From contig JAMAHW010000001.1 of assembly GCA_023627715.1 (NCBI GenBank), positions 1,337,379-1,401,378 of the forward strand: a stretch of 64,000 nt of DNA. The letters are read 5' to 3'. This document shows, one piece after another, positions 47,315 through 59,215 of the stretch (positions are counted from its first letter, which is position 1; every line of letters starts with the position of its first letter). Source of the stretch: Periconia sp. R9002. Its lineage: Eukaryota > Ascomycota > Dothideomycetes > Pleosporales > Periconiaceae. The translations under genes were made by a program, and so were the position numbers. The notes beneath the pieces are model-generated. The model was not told where the DNA came from. It did no database searches and saw nothing but the letters and a program-made list of their open reading frames with translations.

Positions 47315-48476
47315 GGTTTCCGTGTGGGCTGTCTTTCTATCGTCTATCAATGATACACACGGCGACGTGCGCGTATCTTGACCCTAAAGCCCAGACGCAA
47401 AAAGTGGGCAAACAATCGAAGTGGAAGAAGAAGAAGACACCTCTCCCTCAAATTTCCACAAGCAAGTCGAGCAAATACGGAAAGCACGAAACTTTCTTCA
47501 GTAGAATAAGAAAGGCAGATTTCAGCCGTGGAACCAATCCAATTAATATAAATCCCAAGCTACAAACACCCCCTCATCTCACGCCCACAACATGCACACA
47601 GGGACATCCTATCCCATCCCATCCCAGCCACCTCACCACTTCACCCTCTTCGCGTGTGCCTCGCGCAGATCCAATAACGATCTACAATGGCACGCTATCA
47701 ACGCACGCACCCCAGCCCAGCGCGGGAGCTGTCGACTTTTTACCCCGGACTTGACTTGAACGATCTGCACGGGTTGCGTGTAGAATGTGGGGAAGGGCAG
47801 GGGATGATTCAGGTCGGAAAGCGGGGGGAAATTGGGAGAGGGATTTGTGGAGGTTTTGGTTGACTTTTGTATTGGGGTTGGGATTGGGTACTTGATGGTT
47901 GGAAGCGAGGTTGTCTGTTTTTTTTTTTCGATTATTGTTGTTTTGAGAACTGTGGGATAATACATATTCACGAGAAAAATTATCCTTGAATGTTCCTTCT
48001 GGTCACTTTCGTTATTATATGTCCATGTCTCAGATATATGTACCTAGTTATCGATAAACGTAACTACCCGCAACGTCCACACCCCTATATACATACACAC
48101 ATACATCACCCATACACACCTACCCAATCTAACAACAAAAAAAAGTCCATCCTCCTCCCAAAACATCACAAAACAAGCTTAACAAGATTTATTCATCTGC
48201 TTACACATCCCAAAACAGCTGCCTACATATAACCTCCCTACCTCCTCGCTTATGTATGTACATCCCTCTTCACCATCGGGATGATCACACCGACCTACCT
48301 CTCCCCTTCCCTTCCCCTCCTCTCCTCTCCTCTCCCCCACATTTCAAAACCTCCCCCTCCGTCCTTCGTTCACTTCGTCGTTTTAACTAGCTACACATCA
48401 CTCCTCGTTCCCTCTCATACCGCAAAAAACTCCCCTCGCCCGTCCCACAGGTCACAAAAAAAGTGAGGTGAAAAAG
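47315..48476. other. Intergenic
   Basis: Upstream region of the transporter, followed by a strongly pyrimidine-rich stretch (about 48,280-48,440). Small open frames look random. No gene is recognised before the tRNA. Confidence 0.5.
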
Positions 48477-48564
48477 AGCTCTTGCCAAGATTCGAACTTG
48501 GGTTGCCGGAACTTTTCAATGCAAAGATCAAAATCCGGAGTGATCACCGCTACACTACAAAAGC
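48477..48564 (-). tRNA. tRNA-Gln (anticodon UUG) with a 16-nt intron
   Basis: The minus strand folds into a full cloverleaf. Acceptor stem: GCTTTTG pairs with CAAGAGC (48564-48558 with 48484-48478), one G-T pair. A-box TAGTGTAGCGGT and B-box AAGTTCGAATC are present. Anticodon stem: CCGGA/TCCGG. Loop: TTTTGA with anticodon TTG, followed by a 16-nt intron at the canonical position after base 37. T-stem: CCAAG/CTTGG. A T-run (48475-48471) directly after the discriminator is the pol III terminator. It reads CAA codons. Confidence 0.93.
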
Positions 48565-49469
48565 GTTGGGTTTGGGTTAATTTGGGGGAAAATCGCGCGA
48601 TTAAGATACTTATGTATGTGTATGAAGAACGGGGAGAAGGAAGGGGAAGGGGTGTCCGCTAAGGAGTTTGAGTGGAGAGCCCCACTAGGTAAGTATGTGC
48701 TTAAGACCCACAAGTGAGAGGTAACACGCCTGGTGAGTTGAGTAGTTTAGTCTACCTCTTGTGTAACTACATACCCACAAAAGCACAAGTGGTTGCTGTA
48801 GATGTACCTACTCGTATACCGTATACGTGTGTGCGGAATGTGGGGTTGGTTGTCCTAGTCTACGGAAAAAGAAACACAAAAAGTTGGGGTAAACGGATTT
48901 CTTTCCCCGCTTCCTGGCCCCCGCGCACATACACAAGGCGCTAGGTAGTTGTGTTTTGTAGATGGGGATGAAATGGTGTCTGTGTGTCTGTGTGTGTGTG
49001 TGTGTGAAGAGGGGTAGGTAGGTCTGTTGTTTTACGTAGGAGAGAAGGTTTTGTACGTAAGTATGGTTTGGTGTGGTAGGATGTATGGATACGCGCATGT
49101 ACATCCTTAGCTTACATGCATGTAAGAAACATCTCTTGAATTAACTAGTTACTCTGCGGTACAGATACAAGTACTCTTATTCTACCGTGCTGAGGTGGGC
49201 TAGGTACATACCTATGTACCTATGTACACGGATGTGGGGTCAGTCAGACTACCCCCCAACTCGCCAACCAACTAACTCCCAACTACCTACCTATCTCCGT
49301 CAAAATCTGTTTCTTTGCCTTTCTTCGCTCTTGCTTTTGCGCCTGGCCTGAGTGATATCCGTCGTAGATGTTCTATCAGTTTCGTTGTCAAGTCTACTGC
49401 TTTCATACACTACCTCGGTATATCTAAACTTCCTTCGTTGAGCGGTTGAGGGAGAAGAAGTTGAAGACC
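48565..49469. other. Intergenic upstream of the P450
   Basis: Holds a short (GT)n run near 48,985-49,005 and tandem TACCTA-type motifs (about 49,200-49,290). No gene is recognised. Confidence 0.5.
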
Positions 49470-51494
49470 ATGGCGATCGACAAAGTCGTCGAGACCGTGC
49501 GACACATTGTCCAAGGTCTGAGCGTCGCAGAGATCGCGCTCGGTGTGCTGGTCAGCGCCGTGGTGTTGGTACTTGTGGATTATGCGCGGATGCTGCGGTT
49601 GAGGGCGAAAATGGTGCGTACATATGCAACTTTTTCAATGTTCTTGACACGGGATAATGTTGAAAAGAGAATTGAGGAAAAGGAGAAAGTTGAGCATTTA
49701 GCTAATTCTAATCTGTTGTGATAGCCGCCTGGACCGCTACCCTGGCCCATTGTAGGCAACACGTTCCTGCTTCCGGAGAACAAACCTTGGTTTTATTTTG
49801 AGGAGCTGTCGAAGAAGTATAATGTACCGTTGATCACATACTGGATAGGCCGGTTCGTCTTCACAACCCAACTCGAACCTATCTATACTGGACAAGTTCC
49901 ATAAGAATTTCCACGCTAACTCTTATCATTTCAGAAACCCCACTGTCTGGATCAACGACGCCTGGACCGCCAGCGACCTCCTCGAAAAGCGCGCGGGAAT
50001 CTACTGCTCGCGCCCACGCATGCTCGTCTTCGCCGAGCTGGGCTCCGGCCAGAACAATCTCGTCAACATGATGACGACGACGCCGGAAGAGCGCGACCGG
50101 TGGCGCATGCAGCGCAAGATCACGCATCACGGCGTCGGGATCCAGCAGGTTCGGCGGTACCGCGACTTCCAGAACGATGAGAGTAAAGTGGTGGCTTTGG
50201 ATCTGTTGAAGGAACCAGAGGCGTATGTGGCGCATTTTGAGCGGTATGCCACGAGCGTAGTGTCGATTATTGGGTTTGGGAGGCGCGTGGCGGATCCCAG
50301 GGATCCGATTATCACGGAGGTCATTGCTGTGATGCATAGAGCTGCGGATTTGAATGTGCCCGGGAAGAGATTTCCAATGCTGATGGAGACATTTCCGTGT
50401 AAGTATTCACCCTTTGTTTGCTGGGTGAGATCGGTCACTGAACCTGTATGACCTTAGTACTCGCCAAGGTGCCCACCAAATATGCTCCATGGAAACACGG
50501 TCTGGGAGCTAAGAAGGGTAGCCATCGAGGGCACGACTTCTTCTACTCTCTCGCGGCAGAAGCAAACGCAAAGGAAGGACATGACGAATGCTACTCGAAA
50601 CACATCTTCAAGGAACAACCGAAGCTCAACCTCCGACCCCAAGAAATCTCCGCTCTCACGGGTAACCTTTTTGGCGCAGGATCCGATACTTCGAGTTCTA
50701 CCCTCATTACTGCTGTCCTCGCCATGCGCGCATTCCCCGAAACGCTCCTTCCCGCGTGGGAGGAGCTCGACCGCATCGTTGGTCCTGACAGGAGCCCTAC
50801 GTTTGATGACGACGCAGACCTACCTTACATGCGGGCGTTCGTCAAGGAGGTCTTCCGCTGGCGCTCCGTAGCCATCATCGGCGGACAACCGCATGCGCCT
50901 ATTCAGGATGACTACTATAAGGGATGGCTGATTCCCAAACTCACATGGGTGCAGGGCAATGTGTGGGCTATCCACCACCACGACCGCGAGTTCCCGGAGC
51001 CAGATCGTTTCAATCCGATGCGTTTCATGAAGGACAGTCCTGATGCCAGACCGTTCCCCGGAGAAAGGGGTTATATGACGTTTGGATGGGGTAGGCGGGT
51101 GTGTTCCGGGCAGGCTCTAGCAGAACAAGGGACTTGGTTGACGGTGGCACGATTGATCTGGGGGTTCAAGATTGAGGCTGCGCTGGATGCGGACAAGAAA
51201 CCGATTCCGGTGGATATCAACAATTACACGTAAGTCTTGACCCTTTGTAACTCTGTTTCCCAAATGCCTCTCTTTCATGTGTCGGGTCGCTCGGATAGAC
51301 AGGATGACAAGATGCTGACAAACTCCAGAAACGGCCTCAATTGGCGTCCGCAGCCCTTCCAGGTTAGTATCACGCCTCGCAGTGAACGTATCAGACAGGC
51401 AATTGTGCGCGAGGGAGAGCAGGCGCTGGCAGACCTTGCTCAGTACGAGGGAGAGACGCAGCATCGGATGAGCACTTTCTACAAAAAGTCGTGA
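49470..51494 (+). CDS. Cytochrome P450 monooxygenase
   Basis: Five exons (49470-49613, 49725-49852, 49935-50398, 50458-51229, 51329-51494) encode 557 residues. One N-terminal membrane anchor (IALGVLVSAVVLVLVDY) is followed by the PPGPLPWPIVGN hinge. The I-helix oxygen-activation motif is GAGSDTSSST, the K-helix ExxR is EVFR, and the haem loop is FGWGRRVCSG with Cys461 as iron ligand. All essential parts are present, so the enzyme should be active at the ER membrane. It resembles fungal P450s annotated as O-methylsterigmatocystin oxidoreductase-like, a broad group that does not define the substrate. It is the last candidate member of the PKS cluster before the housekeeping syntaxin. Confidence 0.93.
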
Positions 51495-52055
51495 AGGAGA
51501 GGAGCATGAATGAGATTGTTCATGACATGATTAAAGGATTGAGTTTGGATATAAAAAGAAGAGAAATTGGCTCTGGCGGTGTAGGAAGGTTTGTGATGTT
51601 GTATCAATGTATGTAGTCTGGAGGTGGCAGAGGGTGGCAGGCACGTGGCGGGGGGTGGCGCCAATGACGTGCCACCAGGCAGGCGCAGCGGAAGCTGCAA
51701 GCTGATCAAGCTACAAAACCTCCAAAGAGGTATCTTTCTTCCTACCACTCACCACCATCACTGTCATCATTATCTGCAACTCGTTGTTTCTGTTTGCCGG
51801 CTCACTGGCGCCAACAAATATTCCCTCCCGCCCGCCGTTCATACACAACTCGTACCCTCTCTTCGCTGCCTCAATTTTCGCAGCGCCAGGGTGCATCAAC
51901 TACGCCCGGCGCATCCATCCGTGGACATCCGCCGCGCTTCGACGACAGCTGCGGCTGTAGAGCCTTCAATAATAATAGATCAGCTCACATCGCGGACCAT
52001 CTACAACTTCAATTAATCCCCTCCCTTGCCTCCGTCTACACACGACGTCATCGCC
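51495..52055. promoter_or_regulatory. Syntaxin promoter with inverted repeat
   Basis: An imperfect inverted repeat (51634-51647 and 51667-51676, arms GGTGGCAggCACGT and ACGTGCCACC) encloses a G-rich loop and carries a CACGTG E-box-like core and a TGACGT CRE-like core. It lies about 400 bp upstream of the syntaxin start codon. Confidence 0.45.
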
Positions 52056-53174
52056 ATGTCCTACGGACAAGGATACCAGCAATACGGTGGAAACCCATAC
52101 GGAGAGGAGGAAGCTAGAACAGGTGGATATGGGCAATCGAACCCTTACGGAGGAAACGGCGCGCATGCGACCACCACGTCCAATCCATATGGTTATGTCG
52201 AGCACAATCCGCCGCAAAACCTCCAACCGCCTCCTACGCAGCTCGCCCAGCAAAACTCAAACTACTCCGAGGTATCCGACTACTCTGAGCCTGCGTTCCC
52301 ACCGCCTCAGCCGCAACACTCGTCTCATCCTCTAAGCCAGGGAGACTTCCTCTCGCGCATTGACGGCACCAAGCGGCGCATCAACCAGCTCAGCAACAGC
52401 ATCCAAGACATTGCCAATATCCACCAGCGCATGATCTCTTCACCCGACACAAGCTTGTCAGCGCAGCTCGAGAGTCTCGTGACGGAAACACAGGTGCGAA
52501 ACACGCAGATCAAGGATGAGATCAAGTTTCTCGAGAAGGACTCGTTGCGCGAGTCGGGCCAGTCGTCGTTCAAGCGCACGCAGGTCGCGGCGCTGAAGCG
52601 CACCTTCGAGGCCCAGCTCCAGGATTTCCAGCGCGAGGAGGCCGACTATTCGAAGCGGTACCGCGATGCCATCGCCAGGCAGTACCTTATCGTCAACCCG
52701 GAGGCCACCCAAGCTGAAGTCGACGAGGCCGCGAACGCGGATTGGGGCAACGAAGGCATCTTCCAACAAGCGGTAAGCCTCCTCATACTCACCCCTCCAT
52801 ACCAGTAGCAAAGCTAACCATACCTCCAGCTCAAAACCAACCGCTCCGCCCAAGGCGCCAGCGTTCTCGGCGCCGTGCGCGCCCGGCACAACGACATCCA
52901 GCGCATCGAAAAGACGCTCGGGGAGCTCGCGCTCCTCTTCACGCAGCTCAACGAGCAAGTGGTCGCCCAGGAACCCCAGGTCCAGCAGGCCGAGCAGCAA
53001 ACGGAGCAGGTCATCGAGCACCAGCACATCGCCAACGACCAGCTCGACAAGGGCATCGCATCCGCCCGGCGCGCGAGGAAGCTGAAGTGGTGGACTCTGT
53101 TCGTCGTTGTTCTCATTGTTTTGATTCTTGCGCTGGTGTTGGGTCTGTACTTTGGGTTGAATAATCGGAAGTAG
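52056..53174 (+). CDS. Plasma-membrane syntaxin (t-SNARE, Sso1/Sso2-like)
   Basis: Exons 52056-52772 and 52830-53174 (57-bp intron, GTAAGC donor, GCTAACC branch) encode 353 residues. The first ~95 residues are Tyr/Gly/Gln/Pro-rich, a long disordered extension typical of filamentous fungal Sso proteins. The Habc-like helical region (about 100-240) is followed by a Qa-SNARE helix (ARHNDIQRIEKTLGELALLF) with the central layer glutamine in LFTQLNEQ. A single C-terminal membrane anchor (WWTLFVVVLIVLILALVLGL) ends seven residues before the stop. The protein pairs with SNAP-25- and synaptobrevin-type partners in exocytosis at hyphal tips. It is likely a conserved housekeeping gene that marks the cluster edge. 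Confidence 0.93.
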
Positions 53175-56100
53175 GTGGTTCAGGTGCACTGAAGGGTTAA
53201 TGTTGATGATTGGTGGTTGGAAAGAGTCCTCTGGTATATAGGGGATGTAATATTAATGTCACAAGCAAGCAAGTCAGTATGAGAAACGTGGGGATAAAAA
53301 GGGGGTTAGGGAAAAGGTGGGGATGTCTACATGCTGCTGCCAAAGTGTGTGTTTCTCACGAGATTAATGAAGTATTGAACACGGAATGTCACAATTGCAA
53401 ATACGTAATCAAACCACGAGTACTCTTGGGCCAACGATGAGAAGTGTATATTGATCTCAAATATAATAATAATATTAAATATCTAACACCATGTGTGTTT
53501 TCTTGCTCCTTCATCTTTAATTTTTTTTTCTTCTTCTTTAGTTTATGTGGGATTATATACAATCCTACATACTAACACATCACCCCCCCCAAAAAAAAAC
53601 GACTTAATACCAACACTTCTCCTTCTATTAAAAAAACCCAGAAATAAAACGAAATACACCTCTTTCACACAACATTACTATTTCCTACATATCTATCTCC
53701 CTCTCGTCTTTAAACGTCTCCCTTCTACACGCACTTAAGTGCTCCTTACACACATATCAATTGATACATCTATACTGTATGTCTATCGGTATGTAGCTAG
53801 GAGAGCTGTATTTGAGGTTGAGGTTAGGTTGTTTTGTTTTGGTTTATATTGGATTGATTTTAGTTTTAGGTTTGGTTGTAGGAGAGTAGAGTGAAATGGA
53901 AGATTACGTACGGGTAGCACAGAATGTACTTACCTATCGAACCAGCACTACAGCACGCCAACGCTATACCTATACATTAGACTAGAAGAAGAAACAGACG
54001 TACAGCGATAAAAAGTTGCAGATTAATATATACTATATAGGTTTATATCTCAAGTAGGTAGATTTATAATTTAAAGGAAGGGGGGGAAGGAGCTGAAGAG
54101 GAAAGGGAGAGTAGGTATGTATTTACTATACACAACTGCATGCTTAAAACGTTCTTATCCCGTCCCGTCCCGTTTCGCTCCTGTTTCGGTCTTGGTGAGA
54201 TTTAGAGTGAGTAGGTTAGGTGGTTGGTTGTTGGGATGTAAAAGGGTAGTGGGGGTGGTAGGGGGAGGAGTATGTGTACATACGCATTGTTTTGTGTGGT
54301 ACGTTAGTGTGAAGGACTAGTTGTATATGTATAGAAGTAGGCGGGTAGGGAGGAGGAGGTACATATATGAATTGATTTGGTTCAGTTACATATGTACGGT
54401 ATGAATAGAATATTTAACTGTATTTGTAGGTAACTCCTCACACACATTAATTTACCTACACCAATCGACACAAAAAAAATCAACATCAAAAACGATAAGC
54501 CACAAAAAGGGGTAGATGCACTAACTCGGATACAAAACACTTCTCATAAAAAAGAAAGATATAGTTTGTACGTATATCGAAAAGGGTTTGCAAAAGAGGG
54601 GGGAAAGGGGGGTTTGAATTTACGTTGCATGCATGGTCTGTATCAAGATACTTGTAAATCAAATTCCGTAGCAATGTATGATTGCTTCGCGGCGTTCAAT
54701 CACACTAAAGGGTTACAGAAACGTGATGCTTGTGGTGGAGGTTGCACAAAAGAGAAATTGTATTTCATGGCTTTATTATTGTAGATGGGTTTTTGGTGGT
54801 GTTTGATAGGTTGCTAATGCGCAGATGATGTACCAGGCAGCATATCCAGTCTAGACTTTAGACAGGGTTGACCGAAGCTGGGCGGTGCAAACTTTTTCAA
54901 ATGAGTGAGGTCTGCACAGAGGGGATGAAGTGACATTGATTAGAAAATAACTAGATACAGCGACTGTGGTGGTGGTGGTGGTGGTGGTAATGGTGATGCC
55001 AGTGGTGAGCAGACGTCAAGTAAGGTTAGCCGCCCGTAAACCTGAAACGCGAAGCCTGCGCGCATGTTACAACTGCCAGAAAGGTACCGTGGATCGGGAC
55101 GGTTTAAGTTATGTAACAAGACAGAGTTTACCCTGCCCAGCTTTCCACGTAGACGAGACCCTCGGGACGGGCTCGTCCCGTTGGATCTGTCACATATAAT
55201 CTGTCAGAATTGGCTTTGATAAGAGTAGGCGCAGCATTCTTCGAGAGCCTTTTTTTTTTCCTAGAGCGCATGCAGAATGTGGTAGTATTTTGGTGAAAGC
55301 TGTTTCATTGCTAGTGAGCAAGCTAAAAATAAGAGGCGGGCACTTGTAGCCTGACTGCGCTGGTGTGTTTGAGCAGTAGTCCAGCTGGACCAATCAGCCC
55401 GCCAGCCAGCCACTCCATCGATCGCATCAGCGCAGCGAAGTCGAATTGCGAGAATCCAGAGCCGCACTAGCAGTCTAGGTAGCCCTCATCAGCAAACTCG
55501 GGGTACGTCCAGTAATCGATAGTGCAGTCCCAGTCCATCCATTCGTGCGCATGCACGGAAAACGGCAAAGCGTATCCTTATGTGAGACTTTGTGAGAGCG
55601 AGTGACATGTGGTGCACCAGTGAGTGTGGCAGTGCTACGGGCATAGAATTATGGTTGGATCAACGGTTCATCCATCATGCCATTCGCGACGATGCAAATG
55701 CACTGCGGGTTAGCAGCTCGTGGTACGAAATTAACGGCGAATCGAATGTGGAATGAGGCGGTCCACTTGGGAAATAGAGATTGTGAGTTGGGATTCGAGG
55801 TCAAGAACAAGGTTGCGATACCAAGGCTCCAATCCAGGGCGAACTTGGTTCCTAGCTAGGTGGGTAGTGTGAGATTTTGTAGGCATTCACGTTCAATGGC
55901 AGAGCAGATGACTGGGACTGGGCTCGAAATAGAAAGTAACGAACAATCAAGTGCTGACTGAAGAAATAGAAGGGAGGGTGGTGGAACGGGGCTGCATCTG
56001 AATCCATCGCACATCGGAGGTGAGATTGGAATTGGATACAGCGCGCCTCTTTCGGTGTCCGGGGTTGGGTACGTAAAGCCAATTTCGCGTCAGGTCAGGG

Positions 56101-57084
56101 AGGTTGTAGGGACTAGATTGTGGTAAATAGTGCATCTCTTGGCGCTCGTCTTATTTTCAAGCGGGAAGGAAAATAAGAGATTGAGACAAGAAAGAGAGGA
56201 GCCCAAAGTGGCAAGTGAGCAGCGGACGTTGGCTTGCACAATCACAACCAGGGATGGGAGGCGGATGAAAATAGGCAGTGGAGACTTGGTTTGATAGCGA
56301 TCGATGGGGTTATGATGTCGTTGGTTGTTTCGAGGTGGACGACACGTAAAGCAGTGGAGTATTTTGAGTGGAGAAGGCGGCGAAAGGGAAGGGATTTGTT
56401 GGATGAGCGGAGGCAAATGCACACCCACTGTAACAGTAGAAAAGACGGCGCGAGAGGAGATCGGCAGGAGACTGAGTGATGGACATTGCAACAAGACTGA
56501 GAGTGCATCTGGAGAAGGAGAGGCGTTTGGTTGTGGCATTGTCCGTCATTAAGGGAGGCTAATCCAGGTGGGTGCTAGACCCAAGGGGAGGCCCGAGCGC
56601 GGCGTGCCTAGGCAAGCTAGCCTTGCTTAGCCTGCTTGGACGGCCCCGCCAATAATCGTCGACACCCGCCCTCAGCGACCCCCTGCCCTCAGCCGTCCAC
56701 CCCGTCGTGCCTGCCCCCCCCTGCTTGGCTCCTTCCCTCTTCCTAAAAACGCACTTCGCCCTGTCCTCTGCCGCCCAGATTCCCTCTCCTCCTTTTCTCT
56801 CCTCAATCGACCTCTCCCCCTTCTAATTCAATCCATCAACCACTTCTTACACTCGTTTGTACTGGCAACACGCCGTTTTTTTCTTGCCCTCTTTGCATCT
56901 CCTCACCCAATCCACCCACCCACCCAACCAACCAACGCTCGCTCCACGTCCGGCCCTGTTTCACCACCTGTTTACAAGAAAAGCCCAGCCTGCCAACCTC
57001 CGCATTACCCCATCCCAAGACACCTCCAAGAAGTCTTGATCCCTTCTGTATCCATCCCATCAATAGTAGTTACCCGCCCGAATA
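53175..57084. other. 3.9-kb gene-free interval
   Basis: No supportable gene. Contents: AT-rich 3' flank with T- and A-runs (53,515-53,650), a (TGG)n run (54,966-54,988), a perfect 7-bp-stem hairpin CGGGACG/CGTCCCG (55,163-55,180), a stretch of GCTAGC/CCTAGG/GCTTAGCC near-palindromes (56,610-56,650), and a long pyrimidine-rich leader (about 56,690-57,060) just before the GH72 gene, typical of strongly expressed fungal genes. The many 60-150-codon frames on both strands look random. Confidence 0.55.
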
Positions 57085-58606
57085 ATGAAGTCCTTCACCA
57101 CCATCGCCGCTGTTGGCGCTCTCGCCGCCTCCGTCTCGGCCACTCCTGCTCTGGGCCCCCAGAAGCGTGCTCAAATCACGCCCATCACCATCAAGGGAAA
57201 CGGTACGTACAGGACACAACACCTCGACACACAAGCAATGCTTCATCGCCCTGTCGAGGATCCTACCCCACATCCATCGTCAGGCCGGCATCAGTGGCAT
57301 AAGCTCGTCTTGGGAACCCTTCTTGGAACGCTTGACTGACAACACAACAGCTTTCTTCCAAGGCGATAAGCGCTTCTACGTCCGTGGTGTCGACTACCAG
57401 CCCGGCGGCGCCTCCGACGCTAAAGACCCCATCGCCGACGTTGCTGGCTGCAAGCGCGATGTCGCCAAGTTCAAGGAGCTCGGCCTAAACACCATCCGTG
57501 TTTACACTGTCGACAACTCGGCCAACCACGATGAGTGCATGACGGAGCTTGCCAACGCTGGTATCTACCTTGCCCTCGATGTCAACTCGCCCAACTACTC
57601 CATCAACCGTGAGAAGCCCGCTCGTTCCTACAACAAGGTCTACCTCCAGAGCGTCTTCGCCACCATTGATGCCTTTGCCAAGTATGACAACACCCTCCTC
57701 TTCTTCTCGGGTAACGAGGTCATCAACGACGACAAGACCACGCAGTGCGCCCCTTACATCAAGGCTGTTGACCGTGACATGCGTTCTTACATCAACGCCC
57801 GCAAGTACCGCAAGATTCCTGTGGGTTACTCTGCCGCCGATGTCGAGGAGAACCGTGTCCAGATGGCTCAGTACATGAACTGCGGCCCCGATGGTGCTCG
57901 CAGCGACTTCTATGCCTTCAACGACTATGCCTGGTGCGACCCCGACACGTCCTCCTCTGACTGGGAGAAGAAGGCTCAGACCTTCTCCAACTACTCCATC
58001 CCTCTCTTCCTTTCCGAGTATGGTTGCAACAAGAACAAACGTGAATTCAACGCCGTCAAGGGCCTTTACGGTGATAAGATGACCCAGGCTTACTCTGGCG
58101 GTCTCGTCTACGAGTACACCGAGGAGGGTTCCAACTACGGTCTCGTCAAGCTTGACGGCGACAAGGTCTCGACACTCGACGACTTCGACGCCCTCAAGAA
58201 GGCTTTCAAGGACACCCCTATCCCCACCACCGACGGCAAGTACAACCAGCAAGGCTCTCCCTCCCAGTGCCCCCAGAAGGGTGAACACTGGAACGTCGAC
58301 ATGAAGGATGATGTCCTTCCTTCCATGCCCCAGGGTGTCGACGAGTACTTCAAGAACGGTGCCGGAACTGGCAAGGGTCTCAAGGGTGGCTCACAGGAGG
58401 CTGGTTCTGACAAGGCAGTCACTGGCCCTGCTGCCTCTGGTGCTATCACTACTGGTGCTACTGGCTCCAGCGGTGGGGCCGCTGCTGCCAGCTCGCCCAC
58501 TGCTTCCAAGAGCGCCGCCACCTCTTTCCGCAGCACTGAGTTGGCTCCCTTTGTCACTGGATTCGTGGTCCTCGTCTCTTCGGTTCTCGGCGCCGCTCTT
58601 TTGTAA
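57085..58606 (+). CDS. GPI-anchored beta-1,3-glucanosyltransferase, GH72 (Gel1/Gas1 family)
   Basis: Exons 57085-57202 and 57351-58606 encode 457 residues. A signal peptide (1-19) precedes the GH72 domain. Two glutamates sit in SGNEVIND (Glu162) and LSEYGCN (Glu262), exactly 100 residues apart, as the acid/base and nucleophile of this family should be. The family cuts beta-1,3-glucan and transfers the new end to another chain, elongating wall glucan. After about residue 375 comes a Gly/Ser/Ala-rich stalk with no Cys-rich CBM43 module, so it belongs to the module-free (Gel1-like) subgroup. The last ~20 residues are hydrophobic (FVTGFVVLVSSVLGAALL), the GPI-attachment signal. Codon usage is strongly biased to C in third position, suggesting high expression. 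Confidence 0.96.
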
Positions 58607-58783
58607 GCGCTTGATGTTGTAGGTGTTGGAATCTTGGGGTTTGCATCCATCATGTTTTACTGCCCTATCATGGCTTTTATTTAGAGTAATCTTATTCTAG
58701 CGGGCGTTCTTTCCTTATGTGTTTGTGCTCAAAAAACTAGAAATTACGTACGTGCACAATTTGTCTGTGAAGCCCAATCCTAT

Positions 58784-59019
58784 CACGCGGGTGTGGAAAT
58801 AGCCCGCACTCACAACACTTACCACTCCATATACTACGTTGTAAAGCTCTCCCCCTCCCAAAGTTATAGTTATCTTAATAGTAAGTAGGATACTAGGAGA
58901 GTATTTCTATAAAATGTTTTTACTATTCTTTTTTTAATTCTACTACTTAGGAATATAGATTTTTTATACATAATGTACTACAATATGTTGTGAGTGCGGG
59001 GAATTTTCACACCCGCATG
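58784..59019. mobile_element. MITE with 34-bp terminal inverted repeats and 5-bp TSD
   Basis: The left end CACGCGGGTGTGGAAATAG... (from 58784) and the reverse complement of the right end CATGCGGGTGTGAAAATTC... (to 59019) match over 34 bp with four mismatches. Directly outside, CCTAT occurs at 58779-58783 and again at 59020-59024, a 5-bp target-site duplication. The 236-bp element is AT-rich inside and has no open frame, so it is a non-autonomous DNA element. The superfamily is uncertain. It sits between the GH72 3' end and the GTPase start, ending 196 bp before the latter's ATG. Confidence 0.85.
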
Positions 59020-59215
59020 CCTATCCGCTCATCCTCCTTGTGCATGCCCACTTCTAGACGTGCTTAGTCATTTATCGATAACCACCACATCCATTCTGTC
59101 CCGCCAAAATATCATCATCGCGCAACCGGTCCCGAATGCGCTCCGCCTCGTCCTTCGCTTTGCACCCCCTCCTCTCACTCGACCGACATCTGCGTTCTTC
59201 TCCCGCCTCCTCATC

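Noticed and set aside
52458..53189. 243-codon antisense open frame over the syntaxin
   Set aside because: Shadow of a biased coding sequence; Leu/Arg/Gly-rich, no domain.
53936..53960. B-box-like TATCGAACC on the minus strand
   Set aside because: No A-box at the right distance and no cloverleaf.
56090..56539. 149-codon minus-strand frame upstream of the GH72 gene
   Set aside because: Ser/Pro-rich random composition with no signal peptide or motif.
57485..58288. 267-codon antisense open frame over the GH72 gene
   Set aside because: It arises from strong third-position C bias of the sense gene; its Val/Gly-rich sequence has no motif.
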